Counted from the first letter of the stretch, positions 1 through 6,582 are shown. The stretch is 8,764 bases of DNA from an uncultured Streptococcus sp. (GCA_902461025.1 CABPWC010000068.1:1-8764); one strand, 5' to 3'. Notes: generated by a model not told the origin, from the sequence alone. A program made the numbers and translations.

Positions 1-515
1 TTCAAGTAAGAATCTGTCAATTGGTAACGTCCGATGTAACGTCCGTTTGTCGCTGTGTAGCTACCTCCTGATTCTTTTTGAGCGATCCATTCTTTCGCTT
101 CTGCTTCAGATCCGCTTACAGTTGCAGCTGGAGCTGAGTAGCTTTCTGTTGCTACAGGTGCTTGAGCTGGAGCTTCGTAAGTTTCTTCGTATGTAGTTTC
201 TTCTACAACAGTTTCAGCAACTGCTGGAGTTTCTTCAACTTCTGCTACAGGAGCTTCTGTTGTTGTAGTTTCAGCAACTGGAGCTGCCCCATCGATAACC
301 AATACTTGGTCAACAAAGATAAGGTCAACATTTTTAATGTTGTTCAATTTAGCTAATTTTTCAACTGTTGTGTTGTAAGTCTCAGCAATTTCTGAAAGAG
401 TATCTCCAGGTTTAACTGTATAAGTTTTTGTTTCTTGTGCAAAAGTAAGTGATGGTGCAAGGAAAGCAAGTACAACTGCAAATCCTGCAAGTTTAGTCTT
501 AATGTTTAATTTCAT
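1..515 (-). CDS. Secreted LysM / transglycosylase-like cell-wall protein (3' end cut by window edge)
   Basis: The first 171 residues are visible. Residues 1-26 form a signal peptide (basic start, hydrophobic core, end near TFA-QE). Residues 30-74 are one LysM peptidoglycan-binding domain (YTVKPGDTLSEIA, then LNNI and DQVLVI). Residues 77-132 are a low-complexity Ala/Pro/Glu/Thr linker, probably spanning the wall. From about 136 a lysozyme-like domain begins with WIAQKESGGSY and YIGRYQL; Glu148 sits where IsaA/SceD-type transglycosylases carry their catalytic acid. Homologues end about 25 residues further on. The start is the ATG at 513-515, with GGAGAA 11 nt upstream, slightly far. It matches what I recall as pneumococcal spr0096/SP_0107, a member of the WalRK (VicRK) wall-stress regulon. 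Whether it cleaves peptidoglycan is inference. Confidence 0.9.
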   Translation of the reverse strand, partial: MKLNIKTKLAGFAVVLAFLAPSLTFAQETKTYTVKPGDTLSEIAETYNTTVEKLAKLNNIKNVDLIFVDQVLVIDGAAPVAETTTTEAPVAEVEETPAVAETVVEETTYEETYEAPAQAPVATESYSAPAATVSGSEAEAKEWIAQKESGGSYTATNGRYIGRYQLTDSYL

Positions 516-539
516 TTAAAAAAGTTCTCCTTTTTTCTT

Positions 540-568
540 ATACTACCATGATACCTTTCTAATGTTAC
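540..568 (-). promoter_or_regulatory. Probable promoter of the LysM gene
   Basis: Read on the minus strand, TAGTAT (540-545) is preceded by TGG, giving an extended -10. A 17-bp spacer leads to GTAACA (563-568), which matches TTGACA at four of six positions. The leader would be only about 18 nt. The -35 coincides with one of the TGTTAC boxes of this region, so a regulator bound there would act directly on this promoter. Confidence 0.5.
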
Positions 569-656
569 TATTTGTTAACGAATTTGTGTAGAAATGTTAC
601 AAAACTGTGATTTATTTACTTAAAAAAGCCACTTTTTGTTACAAAACCCTTGTTAT
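563..656. repeat. Cluster of TGTTA(C/A/T) boxes with an exact 11-bp direct repeat
   Basis: On the plus strand, boxes fitting TGTWAH start at 563 (TGTTAC), 573 (TGTTAA), 595 (TGTTAC), 637 (TGTTAC) and 651 (TGTTAT). The 595 and 637 copies extend to the identical TGTTACAAAAC and lie 42 bp apart, about four helical turns. TGTWAH is the half-site of the WalR/VicR family, but no pair shows the classical 5-bp gap; the closest (563 and 573) has 4 bp. All boxes lie between the divergent LysM and sdaAB genes, which suggests control of the LysM gene. Confidence 0.45.
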
Positions 657-716
657 AAAAGCTTTTTAATCTTTTTATATATTTCAGAAAGTAATTAAGC
701 ACTTACATCTAATCTT

Positions 717-725
717 TGCTATAAT
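717..725 (+). promoter_or_regulatory. Extended -10 promoter of the sdaAB-sdaAA-HAD operon
   Basis: A perfect TATAAT (720-725) is preceded by TGC, an extended -10 of the type that can work without a good -35. No convincing -35 is seen at 16-18 bp spacing. Transcription would begin near 732, leaving a leader of about 24 nt that contains the Shine-Dalgarno sequence AGGGGA (745-750). Confidence 0.65.
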
Positions 726-755
726 AGAAGTAAGAATCTTTTTAAGGGGAAACAG

Positions 756-1427
756 ATGCAATCACTTCGTTTTCAATCTGTCTTTGATATCATTGGACCA
801 GTCATGATTGGGCCATCTAGTAGTCACACTGCAGGAGCTGTTCGTATCGGTAAAATCGTTTCATCTATCTTTGATGATACTCCAACTGAGGTTGAATTCC
901 AGCTTTTTAACTCTTTTGCAAAAACCTATCGTGGACACGGGACAGACCTTGCCCTTGTAGCTGGTATTTTGGGAATGGATACGGATGATCCTGAAATTCC
1001 AAATAGTTTAGAAATTGCCCATAAGCGTGGCATTAAAATCGTGTGGACCATCCAAAAGGACAGTAATGCTCCCCACCCAAATACTACGAAAATCACTGTT
1101 AAGAACGATCGTAAGACTATCAGCGTAACAGGAATTTCAATCGGCGGTGGAAATATCCAGGTGACAGAATTAAATGGTTTTGCCGTATCTCTCAACATGA
1201 ACACCCCTACCATCATCATCGTCCATCAGGATGTTCCTGGTATGATTGCTCATGTGACAGAAGCTCTGTCTCGCTTTGACATCAACATCGCCCAAATGAA
1301 TGTAACTCGAGAAAAAGCTGGCGAGAAGGCCATCATGATTATCGAAGTTGATAGTCGCAACTGTGAAGAATCTATCGAAGAAATTCGTAAAATTCCTCAT
1401 CTGCATAATGTCAATTTCTTTCAATAG
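756..1427 (+). CDS. sdaAB: L-serine dehydratase, iron-sulfur-dependent, beta subunit
   Basis: This is the small subunit of the two-chain, [4Fe-4S]-dependent, PLP-independent cytosolic L-serine ammonia-lyase (serine to pyruvate plus NH3). At 223 aa it has the usual beta-subunit length. The signature GPSSSHTAGAVRIG lies at residues 19-32, and a second conserved glycine stretch, GIGGGNIQV-like, at about 126-136. A C-terminal ACT domain (about 149-223; VPGMIAHVTEALSRFDINIAQM) is the type thought to bind serine as a regulator. The ATG at 756 has AGGGGA 5 nt upstream. Its TAG stop overlaps the Shine-Dalgarno of sdaAA, so the two subunits are probably translationally coupled, as expected for a fixed-ratio complex. 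Confidence 0.95.
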   Translation: MQSLRFQSVFDIIGPVMIGPSSSHTAGAVRIGKIVSSIFDDTPTEVEFQLFNSFAKTYRGHGTDLALVAGILGMDTDDPEIPNSLEIAHKRGIKIVWTIQKDSNAPHPNTTKITVKNDRKTISVTGISIGGGNIQVTELNGFAVSLNMNTPTIIIVHQDVPGMIAHVTEALSRFDINIAQMNVTREKAGEKAIMIIEVDSRNCEESIEEIRKIPHLHNVNFFQ

Positions 1428-1435
1428 GAGAAAAT

Positions 1436-2308
1436 ATGTTTTACTCTATCAAAGAATTAGTCGAACAAGCCGAACTTGATTTTCAAGGAAATGTTGCTGA
1501 ACTCATGATTACAACTGAGTTTGAGCTAACCGGTCGTGAACGCGAAGAAGTTCTCCTCCTCATGGAACGCAATCTTGAGGTTATGAAAGCTTCTGTTGAA
1601 CTTGGCCTTAGTGAAAAGAAATCTCGTAGCGGTTTGACAGGTGGTGATGCTGCCAAGCTCGACCACTACATCAAAAAAGGAAAGACGCTGTCTGACTTCA
1701 CTGTCTTGTCTGCGGCCCGTAACGCCATCGCCGTTAATGAACACAATGCCAAGATGGGATTGGTCTGTGCAACTCCTACTGCTGGTAGTGCCGGTTGTCT
1801 TCCCGCAGTCCTCACAGCTGCTATTCAAAAGTTGGGTCTAACTCATGAACAACAACTAGACTTCTTATTTGCTGCGGGTGCTTTTGGTCTCGTCATTGCG
1901 AACAATGCTTCTATCTCAGGTGCCGAAGGTGGTTGTCAAGCCGAAGTTGGTTCAGCTTCAGCCATGAGCGCTGCTGCCTTAACCCTAGCTGCAGGCGGAA
2001 CCCCTTATCAAGCGAGCCAGGCCATCGCCTTCGTTATCAAAAACATGCTTGGTCTTATCTGCGATCCCGTTGCAGGTTTGGTTGAAGTTCCATGCGTTAA
2101 GCGTAACGCCATGGGAGCAAGCTTCGCCTTTATCGCAGCCGATATGGCCTTAGCTGGTATCGAATCAAAAATCCCAGTTGATGAAGTCATTGATGCCATG
2201 TACCAAGTGGGCTCTAGTCTTCCAACCGCCTTTCGTGAAACTGCCGAGGGAGGCCTTGCTGCCACACCGACAGGTCGTCGCCTTCAAAAAGAAATCTTCG
2301 GTGAATAA
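1436..2308 (+). CDS. sdaAA: L-serine dehydratase, iron-sulfur-dependent, alpha subunit
   Basis: This is the catalytic, cluster-binding subunit of the same L-serine dehydratase, 290 aa as is typical for Gram-positive two-subunit enzymes. Cluster ligands are expected among the conserved cysteines in GGCQAEVGSASA (Cys167), CDPVAGLVEVPC (Cys209, Cys220) and the following KRNAMGA. A further conserved stretch is CATPTAGSAGC (residues 111-121). The ATG at 1436 lies 8 nt after the sdaAB stop, and the stop codon itself contributes to the TAGGAG ribosome site. All key residues are present and there is no frameshift. Serine breakdown would feed pyruvate and help when serine is in excess. The exact cluster ligands are assigned from family knowledge. 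Confidence 0.96.
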   Translation: MFYSIKELVEQAELDFQGNVAELMITTEFELTGREREEVLLLMERNLEVMKASVELGLSEKKSRSGLTGGDAAKLDHYIKKGKTLSDFTVLSAARNAIAVNEHNAKMGLVCATPTAGSAGCLPAVLTAAIQKLGLTHEQQLDFLFAAGAFGLVIANNASISGAEGGCQAEVGSASAMSAAALTLAAGGTPYQASQAIAFVIKNMLGLICDPVAGLVEVPCVKRNAMGASFAFIAADMALAGIESKIPVDEVIDAMYQVGSSLPTAFRETAEGGLAATPTGRRLQKEIFGE

Positions 2309-2331
2309 TTTCATCATTATGAGGAGAATCA

Positions 2332-2961
2332 ATGTCATCTCTATCAGCCATCTTTTTCGATCTAGATGGAACCCTTGTAGATAGTTCAATCGGTATTCAC
2401 AATGGGTTCACCTATACTTTCGAACAACTGGGAGTCCCTAGTCCAGATGCAAAAACCATCCGTGGCTTTATGGGGCCACCATTAGAAACAAGTTTCGCTA
2501 GTTGCCTCCCAGCAGATCAAGTTGAAACAGCTATCCAGCTTTATCGTTCCTACTATAAGGAAAAGGGAGTTTACGAAGCCCAGCTCTTTCCACAAATCAA
2601 AAACCTGCTAACTGAACTAGCTCAACAATACCCACTCTATATCACTACTACGAAGAATACACCAACTGCAATTGATATGACCAGCAACCTTGAGATCAAT
2701 CAATTCTTTGATGGTATCTATGGTTCTAGCCCTCAAGCATTGCACAAGGCAGATGTTATTCGTCAAGCTATAACAACACATGATTTAGCTCCAGAAAAAG
2801 TGGTTATTGTTGGAGATACCAAGTTTGATATGATTGGCGCCCAAGAAACTGGCATTAAAAAACTAGCGGTTACTTGGGGATTTGGCGATGAAACGGAGCT
2901 CATGACCTATCATCCTGACTGGATTGCTCACCACCCAACAGACATTTTACGTCAACTATAA
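2332..2961 (+). CDS. HAD-superfamily phosphatase, GPH/PGP-like
   Basis: A 209-aa cytosolic haloacid-dehalogenase hydrolase with all four motifs. Motif I is FFDLDGTLVDS (nucleophile Asp10, acid/base Asp12), motif II is ITTTK (about 104-108), motif III is Lys139 in ALHKADVIRQA, and motif IV is VGDTKFDMIGA (Asp162, Asp166). The helical insert after motif I (about 20-85) is a C1-type cap like that of phosphoglycolate phosphatase. The substrate cannot be read from the sequence. The ATG at 2332 has GAGGAGAA just upstream. It follows sdaAA by 23 nt with no terminator between, so it is probably the third gene of the serine dehydratase operon. It matches recalled pneumococcal spr0093. A link to serine metabolism is only suggested by position. 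Confidence 0.88.
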   Translation: MSSLSAIFFDLDGTLVDSSIGIHNGFTYTFEQLGVPSPDAKTIRGFMGPPLETSFASCLPADQVETAIQLYRSYYKEKGVYEAQLFPQIKNLLTELAQQYPLYITTTKNTPTAIDMTSNLEINQFFDGIYGSSPQALHKADVIRQAITTHDLAPEKVVIVGDTKFDMIGAQETGIKKLAVTWGFGDETELMTYHPDWIAHHPTDILRQL

Positions 2962-2975
2962 TTGAAATCCTAAAC

Positions 2976-3008
2976 AAAAAACACTCCAATTAAATTGAAG
3001 TGTTTTTT
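2976..3008. terminator. Bidirectional Rho-independent terminator between convergent genes
   Basis: The arms are AAAAAACACT (2976-2985) and AGTGTTTTTT (2999-3008). A single C/A mismatch separates them from an inner CAAT/ATTG stem and a TAA loop. The T tract on one side and A tract on the other suit termination in both directions: the HAD operon (stop at 2961) from the left and the last DUF805 gene (stop at 3038) from the right. Confidence 0.85.
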
Positions 3009-3037
3009 AATTTGTGCTTGCTTTGATCTGTCATTTA

Positions 3038-3397
3038 TTAGTTAGTTACTTCCTTGGTTGGCATTGCCAGCAGGACTAAAAGAATAAATCCTCCCATTGG
3101 AGCGAAAGCGAGAAAAATGAAGGCCCAGTGAAAGCCTGCGTCACGTAAACGACGAATTCTTAGAGCGATACTCGGTATGAATATCACTAAATAAAAAATG
3201 ATATAAAAACTCAGAATTCCCACACTTGCGATAGGGTCTGCTACTTCTTCTTCAGTGAAGACAGCCTGAAAATAGGTAATATAAAGAGGAATGGATAAAA
3301 CACTGTTCATTATCCAAACCCACCAAAAATCCGGACGCGTTGAACGGCCTGTGAAATCTAAAAACCCTTTAAAGAAATTTTTATAAGCGTTAATCAT
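3038..3397 (-). CDS. DUF805 small membrane protein, copy 1 (tail-less)
   Basis: A 119-aa integral membrane protein of family DUF805, function unknown. Visible features are AYKNFFKGFLDFTGRSTR at the cytosolic N-terminus, hydrophobic stretches at about 24-45 and 57-80, the conserved RRLRDAGFHW (82-91), a further hydrophobic stretch (91-112) and AMPTKEVTN at the end. I chose the ATG at 3395-3397, not one 33 nt upstream, because MINAYK is shared by the neighbouring copies and GGAG lies 6 nt before it. It lacks the acidic tail of roughly 30 residues found in the other two copies. No good promoter is visible in the 74 bp before it, so it may be co-transcribed with copy 2. It ends just before the bidirectional terminator. 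Confidence 0.85.
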   Translation of the reverse strand: MINAYKNFFKGFLDFTGRSTRPDFWWVWIMNSVLSIPLYITYFQAVFTEEEVADPIASVGILSFYIIFYLVIFIPSIALRIRRLRDAGFHWAFIFLAFAPMGGFILLVLLAMPTKEVTN

Positions 3398-3471
3398 AGG
3401 ATACTCCGTATTAGATCTTAAACAAGGCATGAGAACTACTAGACAAGATTCAACCGTAAAACCGAAATCTT

Positions 3472-3936
3472 TTAGTTCTTATCTGATTCTTCGAACGGTG
3501 TCACCTCGATGACTTCTTCGACATTTACTGCCTGAGGTTCACTATAGTTTACCACTTCAGTTTCTTTTGTCGGCATAGCATGTAAAATCAAAAGGGCAAT
3601 CCCTCCCATAGGGACGAAGCGAAGGAAGATAAAGGCCCAGTGGAATCCGGCATCACGCAAACGGCGAACTGATAAAGCTAAAGTCGGTACCAAGATTGCT
3701 AGGTAGAAAATTGCATAAATAATGACAACTAAACCCAAAACCATAAAAGTAGCTTCGCTCACTGAATCGTCTACTGAAGCCATCACGGCACTAAGAAATA
3801 CAGTGTAGAAATAGATAATCCAGAAAGGAATAGAAAGGATAAAGTTTCCTAACCAAACCCACCAGTAATCTGGACGCGTCGAACGACCGGTGAACTCTGC
3901 ATAATTCTTGAAAAAATTCTTATAAGCTTGAATCAT
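3472..3936 (-). CDS. DUF805 small membrane protein, copy 2 (acidic tail)
   Basis: A 154-aa DUF805 paralogue. It shares AYKNFFK, GRSTRPDYWWVWLGN (17-31), RRLRDAGFHWAFIF (91-104) and the PMGG...AMPTKE block with its neighbours. Between the first two hydrophobic segments it has a longer, divergent loop (about 46-65) with acidic residues (SVDDSVSE). After AMPTKE comes an acidic tail of about 30 residues ending TPFEESDKN. The ATG at 3934-3936 has GGGGAG about 6 nt upstream. Upstream lie the terminator of copy 3 and about 70 AT-rich bp in which I see only weak promoter candidates. The number of membrane spans (three, or four if the PMGG stretch is a hairpin) is uncertain, so the side of the membrane holding the tail is not settled. 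Function unknown. Confidence 0.87.
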   Translation of the reverse strand: MIQAYKNFFKNYAEFTGRSTRPDYWWVWLGNFILSIPFWIIYFYTVFLSAVMASVDDSVSEATFMVLGLVVIIYAIFYLAILVPTLALSVRRLRDAGFHWAFIFLRFVPMGGIALLILHAMPTKETEVVNYSEPQAVNVEEVIEVTPFEESDKN

Positions 3937-4010
3937 AAGCTACTCCCCTATTATTATTTTTATCGTTTAGAATACTTAATAAGATTTGTAGAGCGACTAT
4001 GAATAGACAT

Positions 4011-4051
4011 AAAACACTCCCAAATCTTAAATTTAGACCTAGGAGTATTTT
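4011..4051 (-). terminator. Hairpin terminator after DUF805 copy 3
   Basis: The arms AAAACACTCC (4011-4020) and GGAGTATTTT (4042-4051) pair over 10 bp, with one G-U wobble in the minus-strand RNA, around a 21-nt loop that can fold further. The minus-strand transcript ends in a short U run. The left arm AAAACACTCC is also present in the terminator at 2978-2987. Because copies 2 and 1 lie beyond it, they need read-through or their own promoter. Confidence 0.6.
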
Positions 4052-4112
4052 TAGGATCTAGCTTTACAATCTTAAAAGATCTTATCAACTAGAGATGCTT
4101 TAACAATTTACT

Positions 4113-4568
4113 TTAGTTCTTGTCTATTTCTTCAAATGGTGAGACTTCTTGAGCTTCAACTGCCTCTACAACTTCTTCAGCTTGAACTTCTTTTACTTGG
4201 TTCATAACTGGAGTTGCTTCTTCCTTTGTTGGCATAGCAAAAAGTACTAGAAGAACAATACTACCCAGTGGAACGAATAAAATAAAGATAAGTGCCCAGT
4301 GGAAACCAGCGTCACGAAGGCGACGGACCATCAAAGCAAGCGACGGTAAGAAAAGTGCTAAGCCAAAAATAAAATAGATAATAGCGATAAAGCCCAAAGC
4401 AATAAGAGCGCTCTTGTTTCGTGAATTAGCTAGAGCATTTCCGTATGTCAAGAAGAAAGGAATATAAAGAATCATATTTCCAAGCCAAACCCACCAGAAA
4501 TCAGAACGTGTTGAACGGCCTGCAAAATCTACATAGCCTTTAAAGAAACTTTTATAAGCGTTAATCAT
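4113..4568 (-). CDS. DUF805 small membrane protein, copy 3 (acidic tail)
   Basis: A 151-aa DUF805 paralogue and the first of the array in transcription order. It shares MINAYKSFFKG, GRSTRSDFWWVWLGN (17-31), VRRLRDAGFHWALIF (81-95) and AMPTKE with the others. The first loop is short and quite different (YGNALANSRNKSA, about 42-54). The tail after AMPTKE is rich in Glu and Val and ends SPFEEIDKN, echoing TPFEESDKN in copy 2. The ATG at 4566-4568 has GGGAG 6-7 nt upstream, and a good promoter lies just before it. DUF805 proteins are widespread and uncharacterised. Tandem duplication is the simplest origin. Function unknown; a membrane-stress role is a guess only. Confidence 0.88.
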   Translation of the reverse strand: MINAYKSFFKGYVDFAGRSTRSDFWWVWLGNMILYIPFFLTYGNALANSRNKSALIALGFIAIIYFIFGLALFLPSLALMVRRLRDAGFHWALIFILFVPLGSIVLLVLFAMPTKEEATPVMNQVKEVQAEEVVEAVEAQEVSPFEEIDKN

Positions 4569-4598
4569 AAGATACTCCCTATTATTGTTATTTATTAT

Positions 4599-4627
4599 AT
4601 TTTACCATATCTGTTCACTTAGAGCAA
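4599..4627 (-). promoter_or_regulatory. Promoter of the DUF805 array
   Basis: On the minus strand TTGCTC (4622-4627) is followed by a 17-bp spacer and TAAAAT (4599-4604), with TGG directly before it, making an extended -10. Transcription would start near 4592 and give a leader of about 24 nt before DUF805 copy 3. The array thus has its own start, separate from the dehydratase gene upstream. Confidence 0.65.
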
Positions 4628-4650
4628 ATATGTTTAAAATTAGCTGAAAA

Positions 4651-4670
4651 TTCCTCTAAATATAGAGAAA
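4651..4670 (-). terminator. Weak hairpin downstream of the dehydratase gene
   Basis: The arms TTCCTCTA (4651-4658) and TAGAGAAA (4663-4670) form an 8-bp stem with a 4-nt loop, including one G-U pair in the minus-strand RNA, followed by a short UUUU. It lies 62 bp past the dehydratase stop and upstream of the DUF805 promoter, so it may end the glycosyltransferase-dehydratase transcript inefficiently. The rest of 4569-4731 shows no gene. Confidence 0.4.
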
Positions 4671-4731
4671 AGATATTACCTGTCACCTCCACTTAAAGAA
4701 GATTTGACGGATAATACCTTATTTTTTATAT

Positions 4732-6582
4732 TTAATCCACATGAGTTGTTTCATTAGCAAAAGCTATGATTGCTCTCTTCAATTCAGAACCTTGCAAGGT
4801 ACGGAACTCTTCAATCTTCTTATTGATCATCTCAAGAGGCATCACATTTACCTTACCAACAAAGATCTTGTCCATTACTTGATTGTCAACTAGTTCAGTT
4901 GACACAAGCAACTCTTCGTATAGTTTTTCACCTGGGCGAATACCTACTTCTACGATTGGAATTTCATTTTCAGTATGACCGCTGAGTAGAACCATTTTCT
5001 TAGCCAAATCGTAGATGCGAACAGGTTTACCCATATCAAGGATAAAGACTTCTCCATCCTTGGCATAAGCACCCGCATGAATCACCAAACGACTAGCTTC
5101 TGGAATGGTCATAAAGTAACGAGTCATTCGGAAATCCGTCACTGTTACAGGCCCACCTTCAGCAATCTGACGTTCAAAGACAGGAATCACACTACCGCGA
5201 CTACCCAGAACATTACCGAAGCGAACCGCACAGTAGGTAGATTGGCTACGTTGATTAAATCCAGTGACAATCAACTCAGCCACACGTTTAGTTGCTCCCA
5301 TTACGTTTGGTGGATTAACGGCCTTATCTGTCGAAATCATAACCATTTTTGGAACTCGAGCAGCGTCAACCGCTCTAGCAACATTATAAGTTCCAAGGAT
5401 GTTGTTCTTAAAGGCTTCTTTTGGATTTCTCTCCATCATTGGAACATGTTTATGGGCTGCAGCATGGTAAACAATGGCTGGTTCGTACTGTTCAAAAACT
5501 TGAAGCAAACGATCGTAATCTTGAATATCGGCAATGACAGGAACAAAATCAATTTCCTGGAATTTGCGAATCAATTCATGGTAAATCAGATAAATAGAAT
5601 TTTCTCCATGACCGAGCAGAATGACACGTTCAGGATTGAAGCGACTGACTTGACGGCAAATTTCTGAACCAATTGAACCTCCGGCACCAGTTACCAAGAT
5701 TGTTTTACCAGTGATTTCAGAACCCAGGCGTGATTCATCGAGCTGAATCTCCTTACGTCCCAAAAGGTCTGTGATATCAATCTTTTGGAAACTACCTGCT
5801 TGAGGTTGGATTCCCTGCACAACTGACTCAATCATCGGCATCTTAAAGCATTTTACACCGATATGGTTACACATTTGCAGAATTCGCTCATATTCAGATG
5901 GATCTAGAGACGGAATTGCAACGATAACTTTTTCTACTCTGTAGCGTTTAGCCAATTCTGGTAGATTATCATAAGAACCCAAAACTGGGATTTTCCCAAG
6001 CTTTTGACCTTTTTTCTTTTCATCATTATCCAAAATTCCAACTAGCTCAAGGTCACTAGTAGGATGTTGGTAGCTGTCCATAAAGAGCGCGCCACCATCT
6101 CCAGCACCAATCAAGAAGGTACGGCGGTGTTCTCCATCTCCATTGCCCTTTTTACGTCTTGAGTAAATCAACTGCCAAGTGATACGAGGAAGTAAAATCA
6201 AAAAGGTGGTTAATAGGATAAAGAGTACGATAAAGCGGACAGAAAAGAGTGGCAAAAAGGCGTAGCAAATCACATAGGATAAGACACTACTGATGGTCAC
6301 TCCGAAGAAAATCTTCATGAAATCTGTGATTTTACTATAGCGACTAATGCTAGCGTTAAGACCCCAGAAACCAATCATCAGTTGATAGAACAGGAAGGTT
6401 AGACTGGTGTAAATGACATAGTCTACCGGGGCTGGATTAATCAAGCCATAAAATAGAATATAGGAAACAATAATTGATAAGACCATACTGGCAATATCAA
6501 AAAATCCCCAAAAAATTTGTTTCTGTTGTTTATTTAATACTTCAACCAGATCAATGACGTAATCTGTTATTTTTTTATTCAT
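4732..6582 (-). CDS. capD: Membrane-anchored UDP-sugar 4,6-dehydratase, CapD/PglF type
   Basis: A 616-aa nucleoside-diphosphate-sugar dehydratase of the long CapD/WbpM/PglF class. Residues about 22-135 form four membrane segments. A first Rossmann-like domain follows with IGAGDGG (158-164). The catalytic extended-SDR domain starts near 292 with the NAD site VTGAGGSIGSE (297-307). Ser417-Thr418-Asp419-Lys420, Met428 and Lys432 (STDKAVNPPNVMGATKR) form the PglF-type active site, with Met where classical SDRs have Tyr. The likely reaction is UDP-GlcNAc to the 4-keto-6-deoxy sugar. The pneumococcal equivalent (spr0092, recalled) is proposed to start synthesis of the diamino-trideoxy sugar AATGal of teichoic acid. 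ATG start at 6580-6582, with GGAGG 11 nt upstream. It lies 78 bp after the glycosyltransferase gene on the same strand, probably in one operon. Confidence 0.92.
   Translation of the reverse strand: MNKKITDYVIDLVEVLNKQQKQIFWGFFDIASMVLSIIVSYILFYGLINPAPVDYVIYTSLTFLFYQLMIGFWGLNASISRYSKITDFMKIFFGVTISSVLSYVICYAFLPLFSVRFIVLFILLTTFLILLPRITWQLIYSRRKKGNGDGEHRRTFLIGAGDGGALFMDSYQHPTSDLELVGILDNDEKKKGQKLGKIPVLGSYDNLPELAKRYRVEKVIVAIPSLDPSEYERILQMCNHIGVKCFKMPMIESVVQGIQPQAGSFQKIDITDLLGRKEIQLDESRLGSEITGKTILVTGAGGSIGSEICRQVSRFNPERVILLGHGENSIYLIYHELIRKFQEIDFVPVIADIQDYDRLLQVFEQYEPAIVYHAAAHKHVPMMERNPKEAFKNNILGTYNVARAVDAARVPKMVMISTDKAVNPPNVMGATKRVAELIVTGFNQRSQSTYCAVRFGNVLGSRGSVIPVFERQIAEGGPVTVTDFRMTRYFMTIPEASRLVIHAGAYAKDGEVFILDMGKPVRIYDLAKKMVLLSGHTENEIPIVEVGIRPGEKLYEELLVSTELVDNQVMDKIFVGKVNVMPLEMINKKIEEFRTLQGSELKRAIIAFANETTHVD

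Noticed and set aside
162..356. Plus-strand open frame rich in Cys, Ser and Phe
   Set aside because: It is the antisense of the Ala/Pro/Glu/Thr linker of the LysM protein; the odd composition follows from that repeat-like coding, and no ribosome site supports it.
620..669. Possible hairpin TTAAAAAAGC / GCTTTTTAA between the LysM and sdaAB genes
   Set aside because: Arms are mostly A/T runs separated by 31 nt; such pairing is expected by chance in this AT-rich spacer.
3398..3430. Upstream ATG extending DUF805 copy 1 by 11 residues
   Set aside because: The extension (MPCLRSNTEYP) has no counterpart in the sister copies, and the good GGAG site lies inside it, positioned for the internal MINAYK start.
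4683..4690. Perfect Shine-Dalgarno GGAGGTGA on the minus strand downstream of the dehydratase
   Set aside because: No ATG, GTG or TTG follows at usable spacing and no open frame of note begins there; it may be chance or a remnant of a lost gene.
2962..4731. DUF805 array as a transposon or phage cargo
   Set aside because: No transposase, integrase, terminal inverted repeat or target-site duplication was found at the edges.
5077..5667. Plus-strand 196-codon open frame inside the dehydratase gene
   Set aside because: It lies wholly antisense to the conserved catalytic domain, has no recognisable domain and no ribosome site, and its length is explained by codon bias of the real gene.
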